Of a DNA stretch of 64,000 nt, positions 1-12,400 are shown piece after piece. Location of the stretch: positions 1,984,001 through 2,048,000 of the forward strand of contig JAPEUQ010000002.1 in NCBI GenBank assembly GCA_027946365.1, read 5' to 3'. Each line of letters opens with the position of its first letter. Position 1 is the stretch's first letter. Origin of the DNA: Kalmusia sp. IMI 367209 (Eukaryota > Ascomycota > Dothideomycetes > Pleosporales > Didymosphaeriaceae). The position numbers were made by a program, and so were the translations under genes. The notes beneath the pieces were generated by a model. That model searched no databases and was not told where the DNA came from. It worked only from the letters and a program-made list of their open reading frames with translations.

Positions 1-14
1 CCGACACCGCCGGT

Positions 15-476
15 ATGGCCTCTACGTTGCCTACAAATGACCCCGAAATCCTCGCGCACGTCGAGAACTTCTGGCAGGCCCGCCTGCCGCACAGCGCCAT
101 CTACCAGCTCGTGCTCTCCGACGTCAAGTTCACGCATGCCTCCAAGGGCGTCGTACGGGCGCGCCTGGCACTAACCAAGAACCACGTCAATTCGCACGGT
201 GGCATCCATGGCTCTGTGTCGGCCACAATAGTTGATTGGGTGGGCGGCCTGGCGATTGCGGCGTGGGACAACAGGTCTAAGACCGGTGTCAGCACAGATA
301 TACACGTCACGTACCAAAGTTCTGCAAAGGACGGTGACGAGATCGAAATCGAAGGCGTTGCGAGCAAAGTGGGTGGCACGCTGGCCTTCACGACGTGTAC
401 GATATACAAGGTTGTGGATGGCAAGGCGGGGCCCGTGGTCGCATCGGGTTCGCATACCAAGTTTGTCAAGGTCTAA
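15..476 (+). CDS. Hotdog-fold acyl-CoA thioesterase (PaaI/ACOT13-like)
   Basis: A single-exon ORF of 153 aa. It resembles the 4HBT/PaaI hotdog thioesterases that hydrolyse acyl-CoA or aryl-CoA esters. The diagnostic stretch is NSHGGIHGSVSATIVDW near residues 59-75: the HGG loop, followed by the long central helix that carries the catalytic acidic residue (here the Asp of VDW). A second conserved strand, STDIHVTYQSSAKDGDEI, follows near residues 93-110. The length matches fungal ACOT13-like proteins, so the ATG at 15 is probably the true start. Only 14 bases of leader are visible, however, and an upstream exon beyond the window edge cannot be excluded. The stop is TAA. Substrate and compartment are not evident; I see no clear targeting peptide. 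Confidence 0.85.
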   Translation: MASTLPTNDPEILAHVENFWQARLPHSAIYQLVLSDVKFTHASKGVVRARLALTKNHVNSHGGIHGSVSATIVDWVGGLAIAAWDNRSKTGVSTDIHVTYQSSAKDGDEIEIEGVASKVGGTLAFTTCTIYKVVDGKAGPVVASGSHTKFVKV

Positions 477-1435
477 GGCCAGGGCTACCTTGGTTTGTGA
501 GATGCGACAAGATTCAGCGTGTGCTATACGCCATCTTCTTTGGGCTATCATTCCTCGCTCCATGAATGACGGATTCCACTCGGATGGCGGAGAGAAAATA
601 ACCTTTTGTTTTAGAACTCATCTTGAGCCTCACGGCGATGACGGCATGGAATAATAGAGGTTTAACATATATATAGATTCTAAATTGAACAAAGTTTGCT
701 TCGAAGGCACTTCTATTGACTTTTAATTGCTCAATGCTTTCGATAAGGAATAAGTAGTGAATGTTTGTGTCGCTGCACGTGACTAGCTGTAGTATAAAGC
801 AATTCGGCATGCGACTAGACTTAAGGACTTTGGTATCAATATACTACTATTTATGCTTCAGAAATCATTCCAATGTCAAAGATGGCATTGGTATGGGGAA
901 CTGGCCAATATCCACATTCCATCCAACGTAAAACCCTATGGACTCAATACTACCTCCTACAACAGGCTGACGATAATCCAACAAATTCTACGAACTATAC
1001 CACCGCAGAATAATTGATGTTAGTTCTCCCTTTATTAATTTTCTTATCCTGTTCTCACGTAACGATTGGCAAATTTAATTTACCATTTCGATGGGGAAAG
1101 GCACTGCTTCGATGCGTTAGAACATTTACCTTGAAAGTGGTCTTTGACTGACTCTCAACCGGTTTGATATGTTATAACGTAACTCGTTCATCTGTAGGCG
1201 TATGGTGTACAACATGATGCGAACTTTCTTCTCTCTTCTTTTCTTTCATCATCGTCAGGACACGCAGGTCGCAAATTTAAAAAGCTTTACAGTGCGGTAG
1301 GATCTAGAGTGGCTAGATAATGTCTTGCATAACTGGCAAAACACTTTGAGACGGCCATTGAGCTAAATAGCGCATGCATGACGTACTATTTTCCCCCAGC
1401 ACAAACATGCGCAAGCACGCAATCCGAGCGGAACC
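477..1435. other. Intergenic region, tail-to-tail genes
   Basis: This AT-rich stretch of about 960 bases lies between the thioesterase (+) and the 3' end of the helicase gene (-). It should contain the 3' UTRs and polyadenylation signals of both. I see no convincing coding sequence, RNA gene or repeat; the short ORFs here look random. Confidence 0.6.
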
Positions 1436-4400
1436 TCACTTAGCCTTCGCCCCACCCCTCTCCCTAATCCTCTCTTCTCTCTCCCACTTCTCCTCAAACA
1501 TCCTAAAGAGCAACCCCAACCATTCTCTCTCCCTCCCACTCAGCCCCCTTCCCGGATTCTTCCAACCAGTACCCAGCACCTCTTTCACCCTCCTCCTCAA
1601 CACCTTCAACGCAACCGCCGCCCTCCAATCCCTCACAGCGAACCGCAGCACATTGCCTGGAAGACTCACTACGCCAGCATGCAACTTGAAATCCACGTCC
1701 GCGGCCGCCATGACCAGCATGGGCAGCGCGTGCACGACAGACGTCGAGTGCGCGTTGTAAAACTTGTTAGAAGATTGCATGATGTGGTAGTAGGAAAGGT
1801 ATTTTGCGGTCGAGGGGTTGACGGGCGAGGCTTTGTTGACGGAGGTAGGGGACAAGCTAACGGTTTGGTTGTTGGTTATATTGCGCCAGCCTTTGCCCTC
1901 GCGGGTAAGGATCTTGGGATAGAAAGCTGCTGCAATGACGGAGGTGACGAGAATGTCGTTGTCCGAGTATGTGTCGTATTGCGGCGGGACTGTGACGAAG
2001 TTGCGGTGTCTTGATGTGCTGCGGTATCTTGAAAGCGCGCGCCGATCCTCGGGAGACATTTGTACGAAACCGGCTTCGACGAGGGAGGATAGGAGCTGGG
2101 CTTTTAAGTCCTCGATGTTGCCTAGGTTGGGTGCGCTGAGGAAATTTTTGTGGCAAAATTGCGCTTCTGAGCGAGCAGCGGTAGTGCAGACTGTCTTCCA
2201 GGCTCTATAGGCGTTGTACGTGGTGAGTAGGTCCGAGTCGCCCTTTTTGAAGGCCATCCGCGCTGCGTCTGCGCGCTGTTTCGCGCCAAAGGGTGTTAGG
2301 AAGGGAGATTTAGAAGAGAGGATAGCGGCAATGGTGATGGCTACATCGACACATGAGAACAAGGCTGCCAGCAAAACAAGCTTCCCGAGGTGTGCGTCTA
2401 GCGGGAGTTTCGCAATTTGGCTGCCAAGCGGTGTGAGCTCCTCCCCGGAGGTCAGAGCATCTACTTCGATTAGCGCGTCAATGGCGCGGCGAATGTTTCG
2501 TGAAGATGGTGGGTCCAGGGCTTCGGAAAGCGTCTTCTCAATATCACCCAGCTTGCAAATCTTTGTGCGCATGACCAAGTCCTGTAGCGATAGCCTGAGC
2601 ATTTCAGGAGTTTGCTGATCAACCATGAGGTTGTCGTGTCGATATTTGGTAAAGAGGTGGAAACACAGGCCCTCTTGAACACGGCCTGCACGGCCGCGTC
2701 GTTGCTTTGCATTTGCGCGGGAGATGAACGATTGTGTAAGTCGTGAGAGCTGTCTGCGCTCGTCGAAGCGCATCTCTTTATGTTTGCCAGTATCAATGAC
2801 ACACGTAATGTCTGGTATGGTGACTCCAGTCTCGGCGATATTGGTAGCAATAACAATTTTCCTCATGCCTGGAGGTGGGATCACAAAAGCGGCTTGCTGC
2901 TCCTCGCTGGAGATGGTCGAGTGGAGAGGATAAACCAGCCAGCTGTTATCGAAAGAAGGATGAGCGGCAAGCAAATCGTTCAGCTGACGAATCTCGGCAA
3001 TACCTGGCAAGAAGCACAAGATGGCGCTGCTATACCGGCCAAGTTGCGGATCGTATGCGACTGCCTCCATGACACGGATGATGAGTTCATAGTCAATGGC
3101 AGACTCGTCGTACTCGGCCAAGACGTTGCGAGTGGTAGCACTGTAGCCGGACAATTTTTTCGAGATGCCTGATTTCTCAGAGGATGCATCTTCGCCTTCG
3201 TCATCACTTGATTCGGAGCCATTTGTGGCTTTGTTGACCGCTGTGGCAGTATAGTGTGTTAGCTCAATCGCATCCTCGAGGTACTTGGTCTGAACTGGAA
3301 AAGTACGGCCAGGCACATTAAGCACCGGCGCCCCATTTAGGTAGGTTGAGAAGCGCTGTGCGTCGACAGTAGCACTCATGAGGATGACCTTGAGCTCCGG
3401 ACGAGCCATCATGAGCGAACGGAGAATTATTAAGAGGAAGTCAGTATCGATGCTACTTCTTGTCAGTTCTGTGTAGGAATCGGAAGGGACTGAGCGCTTA
3501 CCTCCTTTCATGCACTTCGTCGATGATCAAATGGGTCACCTCGCTCAGTCCATTGGAAGACTCGAGCATACGCAGGACAACACCTACGGTGGCAAAGATG
3601 AGTCTCGTCTGAGATGATGTTTTTGACTCCAACCTGATTGCGTACCCGACTAGAGAGCGGAACGTTCCAAGATCTTTTGGCGCTTCGCCCAGCTCGTCAC
3701 TCACACGTTGAGCAAGAGATATAGCTGATATACGTCGCGGTTCAGTGCAGTAAATTTTGCACGGCTTTCCTTGGGATAGCTCGTGCTCAAGGAGGAATGA
3801 TGGTATCTGGGTACTCTTGCCACATCCTGAACTAGGGTTAGCAACTAGTCACCAAAACTACTCGGTAAAGAGCTCACCAGTTTCGCCACATATTATAGTC
3901 ACTTGATTCTGATCGATGGTCGATAGAATGACCTGGCGATATGCATACACTGGTAGTGTCATTCGCCCGGAAAGCATGTGCTGGAACGAGTTGGTGCACG
4001 ATTTGTTAAACCATACTTCTTTGAGGCCGTCTAGAATCTGTGGAGGCGTGATCTGCCCCGACGAGGATGCGCTTGAATTTGCCGCTGCTTGGTTGCGAGC
4101 CCTGAAGCGACTGGTGAGTACCACACCTTCAGACTCTTCGTTGTCTAGCTGATCTTGGATCAAAGATCGAAAATGTTTGATCGAGTCGCGGTCTGCAGCA
4201 TCAATGCGAGTCTGGCGATTTTCGAGAAGATCCCTGTAAAGGTCTCTCCAGACTGGTGGTAGACGGAGGTAGATTTTCTCTTCCTTGGCGGATGCAGCAA
4301 ACATGCTGAAAATTGCGGCCGTAGACACGAAACCTTCGCTTTGCTCTATAGAAATGGTTGCAATAGTAGTCGCTTTAAAAGCAACTTGGGATCCGTTAAA

Positions 4401-6140
4401 AATACTATTAATGCCATTAATCTCAGTATCATATTCCATATCCTGTTCTTTCGACCAAACAATAGTCAATGAGTGCCGACACGAGTAAGTGGTAGGAGAA
4501 ATTTGCTTGAAGATAATCCGGGCACCAGGATCCCTATTTCCAATTAGCATTTTGTGACAAGTGATGCGCTTCGGTACGAACCTTCCACGTGTAGCTTCTT
4601 CCAACACTCTGCGCGGGCTAATGCCACTTTGCTTGCCAAAATCGCGCAATATCACATCCTCATTCGTGATGTTCGTACCAGGTGCGCCGTTCATTGGTGT
4701 GTCATCTGGCACGGCAGAAAAAATGTCTCCCAGCAAAACCTCTTCGTCTTCCTTCTCGTCTTCAGAGGTCTGCAACGGCTTTTTCCATGATGGGGTCTTG
4801 AGGGGGGTAGGAGCCGAAACTGTTGGGTGAGATGGCTTCTCATTTGTGCGCGGAGTACTGGGTTGCTGCTGTCTCTCGGCAGCTTTCTTTTGGGCAATTT
4901 GATTTCGTGTGATGGGCCATTGCGCTTCTGCTTCTATCTGGTCGAAAAGTGCATCAGACTCAAGCTGCTGCAGTTGGGAAAGCAATTTTCGAACGGGTGC
5001 TGGTTGGGTTATGTTTGTTGGTTTTCCGTTGCGGCCCTTTTGACCCTTGGCTTGCTTTCGCGGCTTCGGGTCCACCGCTTCGGGATCAATCTCGAATAGC
5101 TTTCCTTTGATTTTGAGGTATGTTGGGACTAGCTGATCTGGTTCTAGATCACTATCAAGATCGCTGACGGTAACATCAACCAAGTCGGGATCAGTTGGCG
5201 ATGGCTTGGCTGCTGCTGATACACTCGGAGTGGGTGCTCGAGACGCTTCATTGTCCGAAACGAAGCTACTCCTAACAGTAGGGGTCTCAGGCACAGGAGT
5301 CCCTTAAAGGATAAAGTTAGTTGATAATCATCAAACATGAAACCAATGGGCAGGAGGAGTATTCTGACTAGTCAAGCGTCTGGTCAAGGCTCATGATGGA
5401 GCCCCAATTAGCTTACCGGGTCGTGATGAGCTTGGGGAGGTGGCTGCTGGGCGTGATCTTTTCTGCTCATCGTACGAAAAGGAATGGCCTTGGCAGTGGT
5501 CCAATGCTAGCCACTCGAGAGCTTCTTGCAGACCCCATATGTTAGCGGTGCCGTCGACCGTGGCTGCATTGGCACAGAGCCAGCGAAGAACAGCCTCTAC
5601 GTGAGTGGGAAGGAAGCCCATCTCGCGCAACGTCAAGTCAAGCATCCACAACTTGGACATGGCATCTTCTTCAGAGAGGATCCTGAGCAAAGACTGCTGC
5701 CCCTGCCTTCTATTGGAGTCTTTCGACTCGGCTTGGGCGAGCGATATGATACTGTCTGCGATTTCTTTGGATAGCCAATCATGTGTAGTGATGGACTCAG
5801 ACGCGGCGCGAAGGACCCTGCGGTCTGTTTGCAGCTTTACAACTTGCCGGCGAGATTCTCGCCGAACTTTAGGCGCGTGCTTCTCAACTAGCAGTTGGAG
5901 CTCGTCACGCTCCAGCTGCGCCTCGAGTTCCTCTGGGGTCTGCTCGACTTGCTGTGGAGCAGGCTCAGAGACCAATGGCACCTGTGGGGCATGTTCCACT
6001 ACATCTTCCTTTTCCGGGAGACTGGATTCATCTTTGGCGGGGGCGGGCTTCTCCTGCTTTGGTTTACTTGCTATCGATGTCGTGGCAAACCCACGAGCTG
6101 GATTGCCGGCGGGCTTCTTCTTCTTCTTGTTAGGTGCCAT
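1436..6140 (-). CDS. DEAH/DEVH-box RNA helicase, DHX29/YLR419W (ucp12) type
   Basis: Four exons: 6140-5417, 5302-3878, 3826-3502 and 3452-1436. The frame closes exactly, giving 1496 aa, close to yeast YLR419W. The start is the ATG at 6140, followed by a Lys-rich N terminus. The N-terminal third is low-complexity and helical, as in the UBA/RWD-bearing members. The helicase core shows motif I GETGCGKST (split by the 51-bp intron), Ia TEPRRIS, motif II as DEVH rather than DEAH, motif III SAT, motif V TNIAETGVTIPD and motif VI QRRGRAGR. A winged-helix/HA2 region and a C-terminal OB-fold segment follow. In the family, DHX29 helps 43S ribosomes scan structured 5' leaders; a fungal role in translation is inferred. 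It is divergent from GCN1. No frame defects are seen in 4.5 kb of coding sequence. Confidence 0.92.
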
Positions 6141-6497
6141 GGTCACGAGGCTGTCACTCTTCTACTGGCAGGAAGGAGCGGCCGGGGTAGGTACAAGACT
6201 ACTCAGGTCGGATTTCGTATAGAGAACCAGGGGGCTTGATCTTTGGCTAGATCAAGGTTGGCGGATCCGGACTTGTGGATGAGACGCATTTAGGGCGCGC
6301 AAGAGACGGAGAGCAGGCCAGGTTGACGCAAAAGGGCGGGTCGACAAGCGCAAAAGAACGTGAAGGGCGCCGTGGGTTGTCGCTTCTTGGCGCTGCTCGG
6401 CAAAAGTTTCCGCCGTTGATATTTCTAGCAACCTCAAATTTGAGCTGCAACGCACCCCGCCAGCCCCGCCATACCAAGGTTGCATGGACAGCGCACC
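6141..6497. promoter_or_regulatory. Shared divergent upstream region, helicase/GCN1
   Basis: These 357 bp separate the start codons of the DHX29-type helicase (-) and GCN1 (+). The region must hold both promoters and 5' leaders. The ORFs covering it are shadows. I cannot identify specific activator sites with confidence. Confidence 0.6.
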
Positions 6498-9400
6498 ATG
6501 GCCATTGATGGGGTGAGCGAGCGACACATTGATCGCGACGAGTTGCGTCGTGGACTCGTGACGAGCTCGACGAAGCGCAGAATCCACGAACTCTCGGGCC
6601 TGCAGCATCAGGTCGAGGGCGATTGTGAGTCTTCCACAATACACATTGAGAATGAATGCATGCTGATCATGTAGCACTTGTGCCCCCTGACCTCAAATTC
6701 CTTCTGGATCTCCTGTTCGAGACGTATCCCCTCTACGACGATCGTGAATCGCGACACGCCGTCGAGCAAGTCCTCAGATCCCTCGTAAACAGCTCTAATG
6801 GCAGCGCCATCGTACCTGCCATTGTCGAATTTCTAAAAAAGGAGTGCCTGAAAAAGAGCTTGGCGCTGGGCAATGCATTTGTGCTGGTAGACTGGTGTTC
6901 CGTGCTCCTGCTACATTTTGCGAGTGTGCCAGAGAGATGGATAAAGCACGGGCTAGACGTTGCGCTATCTCTGACAAGAGTGCTGGAGACTTGCATGAGC
7001 ATCGAAGACAAGCGGCGGGGAGAGCGAATTCAACACTCGGCCCACACTGCGACTCGCCGGGCCTTTCGTAGCCTATTTCGCGCAAAGGACATTGGAGAAG
7101 ATGCTCTGAGCAAGCTAGTCACTACTCTTACGACCAAAGGTGCCTCCTCGACGGCTGGAAATGCTGTGCTGCTTGGAGTCATTGCCGGTGTGTCGTCGCG
7201 CCTGCCGACCATCAAGCCTCTCCTGGAACGCCATAAACAAGATTACTATACTTTTTACGTGAGAGAGATTGTGGGGTCTCGGAGCCAGTTGCCCGACCAC
7301 ATTTCGAATGCATTTCACGATTTTTTCGACAGCTTCCCGACGCTAGACGAATTGCGAAAAGAGGTCATTCCACCTATAGAAAAGGCATTGCTCAGGGCAC
7401 CCGAAGTTGTCTTGAACGATATTGTCACGCCTATGATTCTAGCTCTACCCGAGTCCATGGATCTCTCCGATATGCTCCTCAGCAACCTGCTGAAGCCACT
7501 GCTTTCAAACGTTAAATCCACCAATCCTGGCATCCGCGCGGGCGCCCTTCGCACATTTAAAGCGCTTGCATCGCGGTCGCACACTGAGTCGGCGATTGGC
7601 AAGGTATCCGACGAGGTTCTGAATCCCCTGAAGCAGGGTAAAGTCAGCGGCGTCGATCAAAAGGTTCTCCACGCGCAGATGTTGAGCGCACTCCCAGAGT
7701 CTGTCGCATTATCGCAAAAGATACCAGCCGCCATTGCTCCAATAGCGCTCAAGGAACCGAATGAGCCCGCCGTCATCGCTGAGGTTTCTGCTCTGACCAA
7801 ACACCTCAATTTTGGCCTCGCAAATGGCGTTTCTATAGACAAGGCGATATCAGATGCATTCATTAAGGGGATGGCAGACAAGCGCATTCCGATTCGTCGG
7901 CTCTGGGCTCTTCGCACCGCCGATCTCTTGTGGGAGTTAACTCCCCAGCAAACGAAACAAGCAGATGTCGTTTCTTTCTACCAGTCCTCACTCCCCAAGC
8001 TAGTAGACATGTGGAAAGAGGTCATTACTAATCCTGTTCCGGCTACGCAAAGCGGGTTGGTAACGGTGGCACACTATGTGACTGCTCTTTTGACAGGCAA
8101 AGTCTCATCTTCGAGTGATGCTACGCTAAATAGTATCTACAAGAAGTCTGATGTTGTTGCTCAGTCCCTCGCAATAAAGCCCAAACCTTCGTTTCTGCTC
8201 AACCCGCGCGTCTATTCTAAGCTAACCACCCAAGAAGACGTTGAGACAGTCTTGAAAGCACTCACTGCTGTGTCTCCGTGGCTTCTAGAAGACAATATCA
8301 GCACCGAGGCACGTGAAGCTTGGGCACATGCCTTCGTCTTCTTCATTGTGGCACAAGGTGTCTCGACCCAAGCCAAAGCAGCTGCAAAGTCAGCTTTAAG
8401 AAAGGCTTACATACAGGCGCCCGCCAAAATTAGCAGCATTATAATTGCCGGAATCTGGTCATGGTACAAGTCATACGAGCAAAGCGACAAGGAAAGCGCA
8501 GCAGTTGCATCAAAGTCTGGAACTAGCGAGTTACATTCGGTGCTTGCTTGCATCTGTATCCCCGAAGATGTTGCAAAGAATCTAGACACGAATTTCGTAG
8601 CAGAAAATTTACGGGAACAGAGCGTAAACCTTCTCTTGCTTGCAAGGTCGGAAATAGTGCCTCGTGCATCCTGGATCGACCTCTGTCTCCGGATGGGCGT
8701 CGATCCTGGTCAGTTAGTTCGAGACAAGTTGGATCAGTGTATCAATCTCCTCAATGATGCAACAATGGTATGACAAACACTATTCACCAAGGGTAAAGCT
8801 GATTCTTTACAGGACCAGGAAAGCCAATTATCTCCTTCCATCATCCAAGCAGCCTACAGCTCATATACCGATTTGGCCTTTGTAGCACCAGACGTTGCTC
8901 TGCCGGTCATTGTCAAGCAATTCAGCCAAGATTTGGATCCTCAACAGCTTGAGTCGGTCGGTCCAACCGAAGCCGCCATTTTTCGGACGCCTGAAGAAAC
9001 TGCATATATAGATGTCTTGTCAAAAAAGGCGCCTGTCACGATCGACAAGAATACAAAAGATTATGATACTCTAAAGTGGGAAGAAGAATTGAGAGCTCAA
9101 TTGGCACAAAAGAAGGGGCAAACCACCAAGAAACTCTCTGCGGACGAGCAGGCCAAGGTCAAAGCCCAGCTCACGAAAGAAGCTGCCATCAGACAGGAAG
9201 TTGCGATAATTGAGCGAAAGATGAGGCGTGGAGTCGGTATAATTCGAAGCCTGGCAACAGGTCCGCCGACCGAAGCCGAGCAATGGATGGGCCCGGCTGT
9301 GAATTTCTTGATCCAAGCAATTCGTGCAGGTGCTGGCTTGCTGCTCGGAGACTTACCCGCGACTGCATTTATCAAATGCTCACAAAGGATCTCGTCTCGT

Positions 9401-12400
9401 CTTGGACCGCTGAGGCCATTTGTAGGAATCGCTACGTTGAGAACAATTGGTTCCATTCAATTATCGGCAGAATATGAAGCAGAAAATCTAGGAGACATGA
9501 TAACTCGGGTACTCTATCGTCTTCGATTCATGAGCGAACAACGGCCCCTAGACGCCGTTTCCCTTGCTTATTGCTTCCCCTCTCATCTTCCTTGTACTTG
9601 AAAAAGGAGGAATAGGCCGCGCATCTCCCGAAGAGGCTGATGAGCAGCTGATATTGGCCATTGAATTTCTATCGTTCCACACGAACTCTTGTACCGATGA
9701 CCGCCTCCCACGCCAGCAACTCATCGAGATTCTGATTGCTTCCATGCAGAAATACAATCAACACTACAAAATGATTAAGGACTGCATCATGGACTTAACT
9801 TCTGGCTTGGCCCTAAATATATCGGATGAAGAGCTAGGAGCATTGCTCAAGGGCATCATAGTACCCGAAGTATCTGTACGAACAGCAGTTCTGCAGGCTA
9901 TCGATGCCGAGCTTGACATGAATGACCAACCCTTTAGTGAAGAGGTCTGGTTAGCCTGCCATGATGATGTGGAAGAAAACGTCGAACTGGCTCGTACCAT
10001 CTGGGAAGACAATGAACTGCAATTAAATGCAGAGGTTGCGGCCAAGATGATTCCATACTTAGATTCTTTGGACAAGCAGCTCAGACGCGCAGCAGCACGC
10101 TCGATTGGTGAAATAGTTTCCAAATTTCCAGCGATTTTCCATGACATCTTAAAAAACCCTCCAAGACTCGTACAAGGAAAAGGCTAAGCCTCGGGTACCA
10201 GAGCGAGACGAATATGGTATGCTTAGAAAAGTTGACCTTCGTGATCCATGGGAATCACGAGACGGTATAGCACTTGCTTTCAAGGAATTGACGGCTTCGT
10301 TCAAGGATGAAGACTTGGTCGGCTTCTTGGAATTCATGATTTATGACGGTACTCTTGGCGATAGACATGCAACAGTCCGGAATGAAATGGTTGAAGCAGC
10401 CACGTCCGTCATCACTCAAAAAGCGCAGTCAAAGGTGGAGCCATTGATGGAACTTTTCGAGAATGCATTGGAAAGCCCAGACCGGAAATCCGAAATGTAC
10501 GACCAAGTTAATGAGGCCGTCATTATTCTCTATGGCGCGCTGGGCCGGCATTTAAAAATGGGCGACAAACGTGTCCCCAAAGTCGTCCAGCGGTTATTAG
10601 CAACGCTGAGTACGCCGTCTGAGACCGTTCAATATGCTGTAGCACAGTGTCTCCCGCCGTTGGTGCGTACATCTGAGCAAGAGCTATCAAAATATGTCGA
10701 ACAAATGCTGGAACAGCTTTTGCAATCGAAAAAGTACGCTGCCCAGCGCGGTGCTGCCTATGGGTTGGCCGGAATTGTTCGTGGTAAAGGTATCAACGTC
10801 CTCAAAGAATATCGCATCATGTCGTCATTGCGTAGCGCCACGGAAAACAAAAAGGAAGTCCCTCAGCGTCAAGGCGCGTTCCTCGCTTATGAGCTACTCT
10901 CCCTCATCCTCGGTCGCATCTTCGAACCCTATGTCATTCAGCTGGTCCCACAACTTCTCGCAGGTTTCGGCGACTCGAGTGCAGATGTGCGAGAAGCGTG
11001 TCTAGACGCTGCTAAAACCTGCTTTTCTACCCTCAGTTCCTATGGTGTCAAGCAAATTCTACCGATCCTGCTAGATGGGCTTGACGATCATCAATGGCGA
11101 AGCAAAAAGGGTGCTTGCGATTCTCTAGGAGCCATGGCTTACCTCGATCCACAACAGTTAGCTCTGAGCTTGCCCGACATTATTCCTCCATTGACTACCG
11201 TGTTGACGGATAGCCACAAGGAGGTTCGAAGCTCTGCCAATCGAAGTCTGCAGCGCTTTGGTGAAGTTATCAGCAATCCCGAGGTCAAGAGTGTGGTTAG
11301 CATATTACTGAAAGCACTCAGCGACCCGACAAAGCATACCGACGATGCACTCGATGCTCTCATCAAGATCCAATTCGCGCATTATCTGGATGCTCCTTCT
11401 CTGGCTCTGGTCGTGCGAATACTCGAGCGCGGTCTGGGTGATCGCTCCGCAACTAAACGCAAAGCAGCGCAGATCATTGGCAGTCTAGCGCATCTTACAG
11501 AGAGGAAGGATCTCATAGCGCATTTACCAATTCTGGTCGCTGGCCTACGCGTCGCCATTGTCGACCCGGTCCCTACGACTCGCGCAACAGCATCCAAAGC
11601 TTTGGGTTCACTCATGGAGAAGCTTGGAGAAGATGCACTACCAGATCTCATCCCGAGCCTCATGGCAACACTCAAATCCGATACAGGCGCTGGAGATCGT
11701 CTTGGATCTGCTCAGGCTCTTTCCGAAGTGCTTGCTGGACTGGGGACTGCCCGCTTGGAAGAGACTCTGCCAAGTATCCTGCAAAACGTCGCCAGCAACA
11801 AGCCGTCTGTTCGCGAAGGCTTCATGTCTCTCTTTATTTTCTTACCCGCATGCTTTGGTAATAGCTTTGCCAACTATCTCAGTAAAATCATTCCGTCCAT
11901 TCTCGGAGGTCTGGCAGACGATGTTGAGTCCATCCGAGATACGGCTCTGCGCGCCGGTCGGCTACTCGTCAAGAATTTTGCAACCAAGGCAATTGACCTG
12001 CTGCTACCCGAGTTGGAGAGGGGTCTTGCCGATGATAGCCACCGAATCCGTCTCAGTTCCGTCGAGCTTGTCGGAGACTTACTCTTCAATCTTACAGGTA
12101 TTAGCGCCAAGGCAGAACAAGACGAGGTTGAAGAAGGTGCCAAGGAAGCAGGACAGTCTCTCCTCGAAGTGCTCGGAGAAGAGAAGCGGAACAAAGTTCT
12201 TTCTGCCTTGTACATTTGCCGCAACGATACCTCTGGACTTGTACGATCGGCTGCTATCAATGTTTGGAAAGCGCTCGTGGCCACCCCACGTACCTTGCGA
12301 GAACTCATCCCGACGCTTACTCAGCTCGTTATTCGTCGTCTGGCCAGCTCGAACATGGAACAAAAAGTCATTGCTGGCAACGCGCTTGGCGAACTTATTC

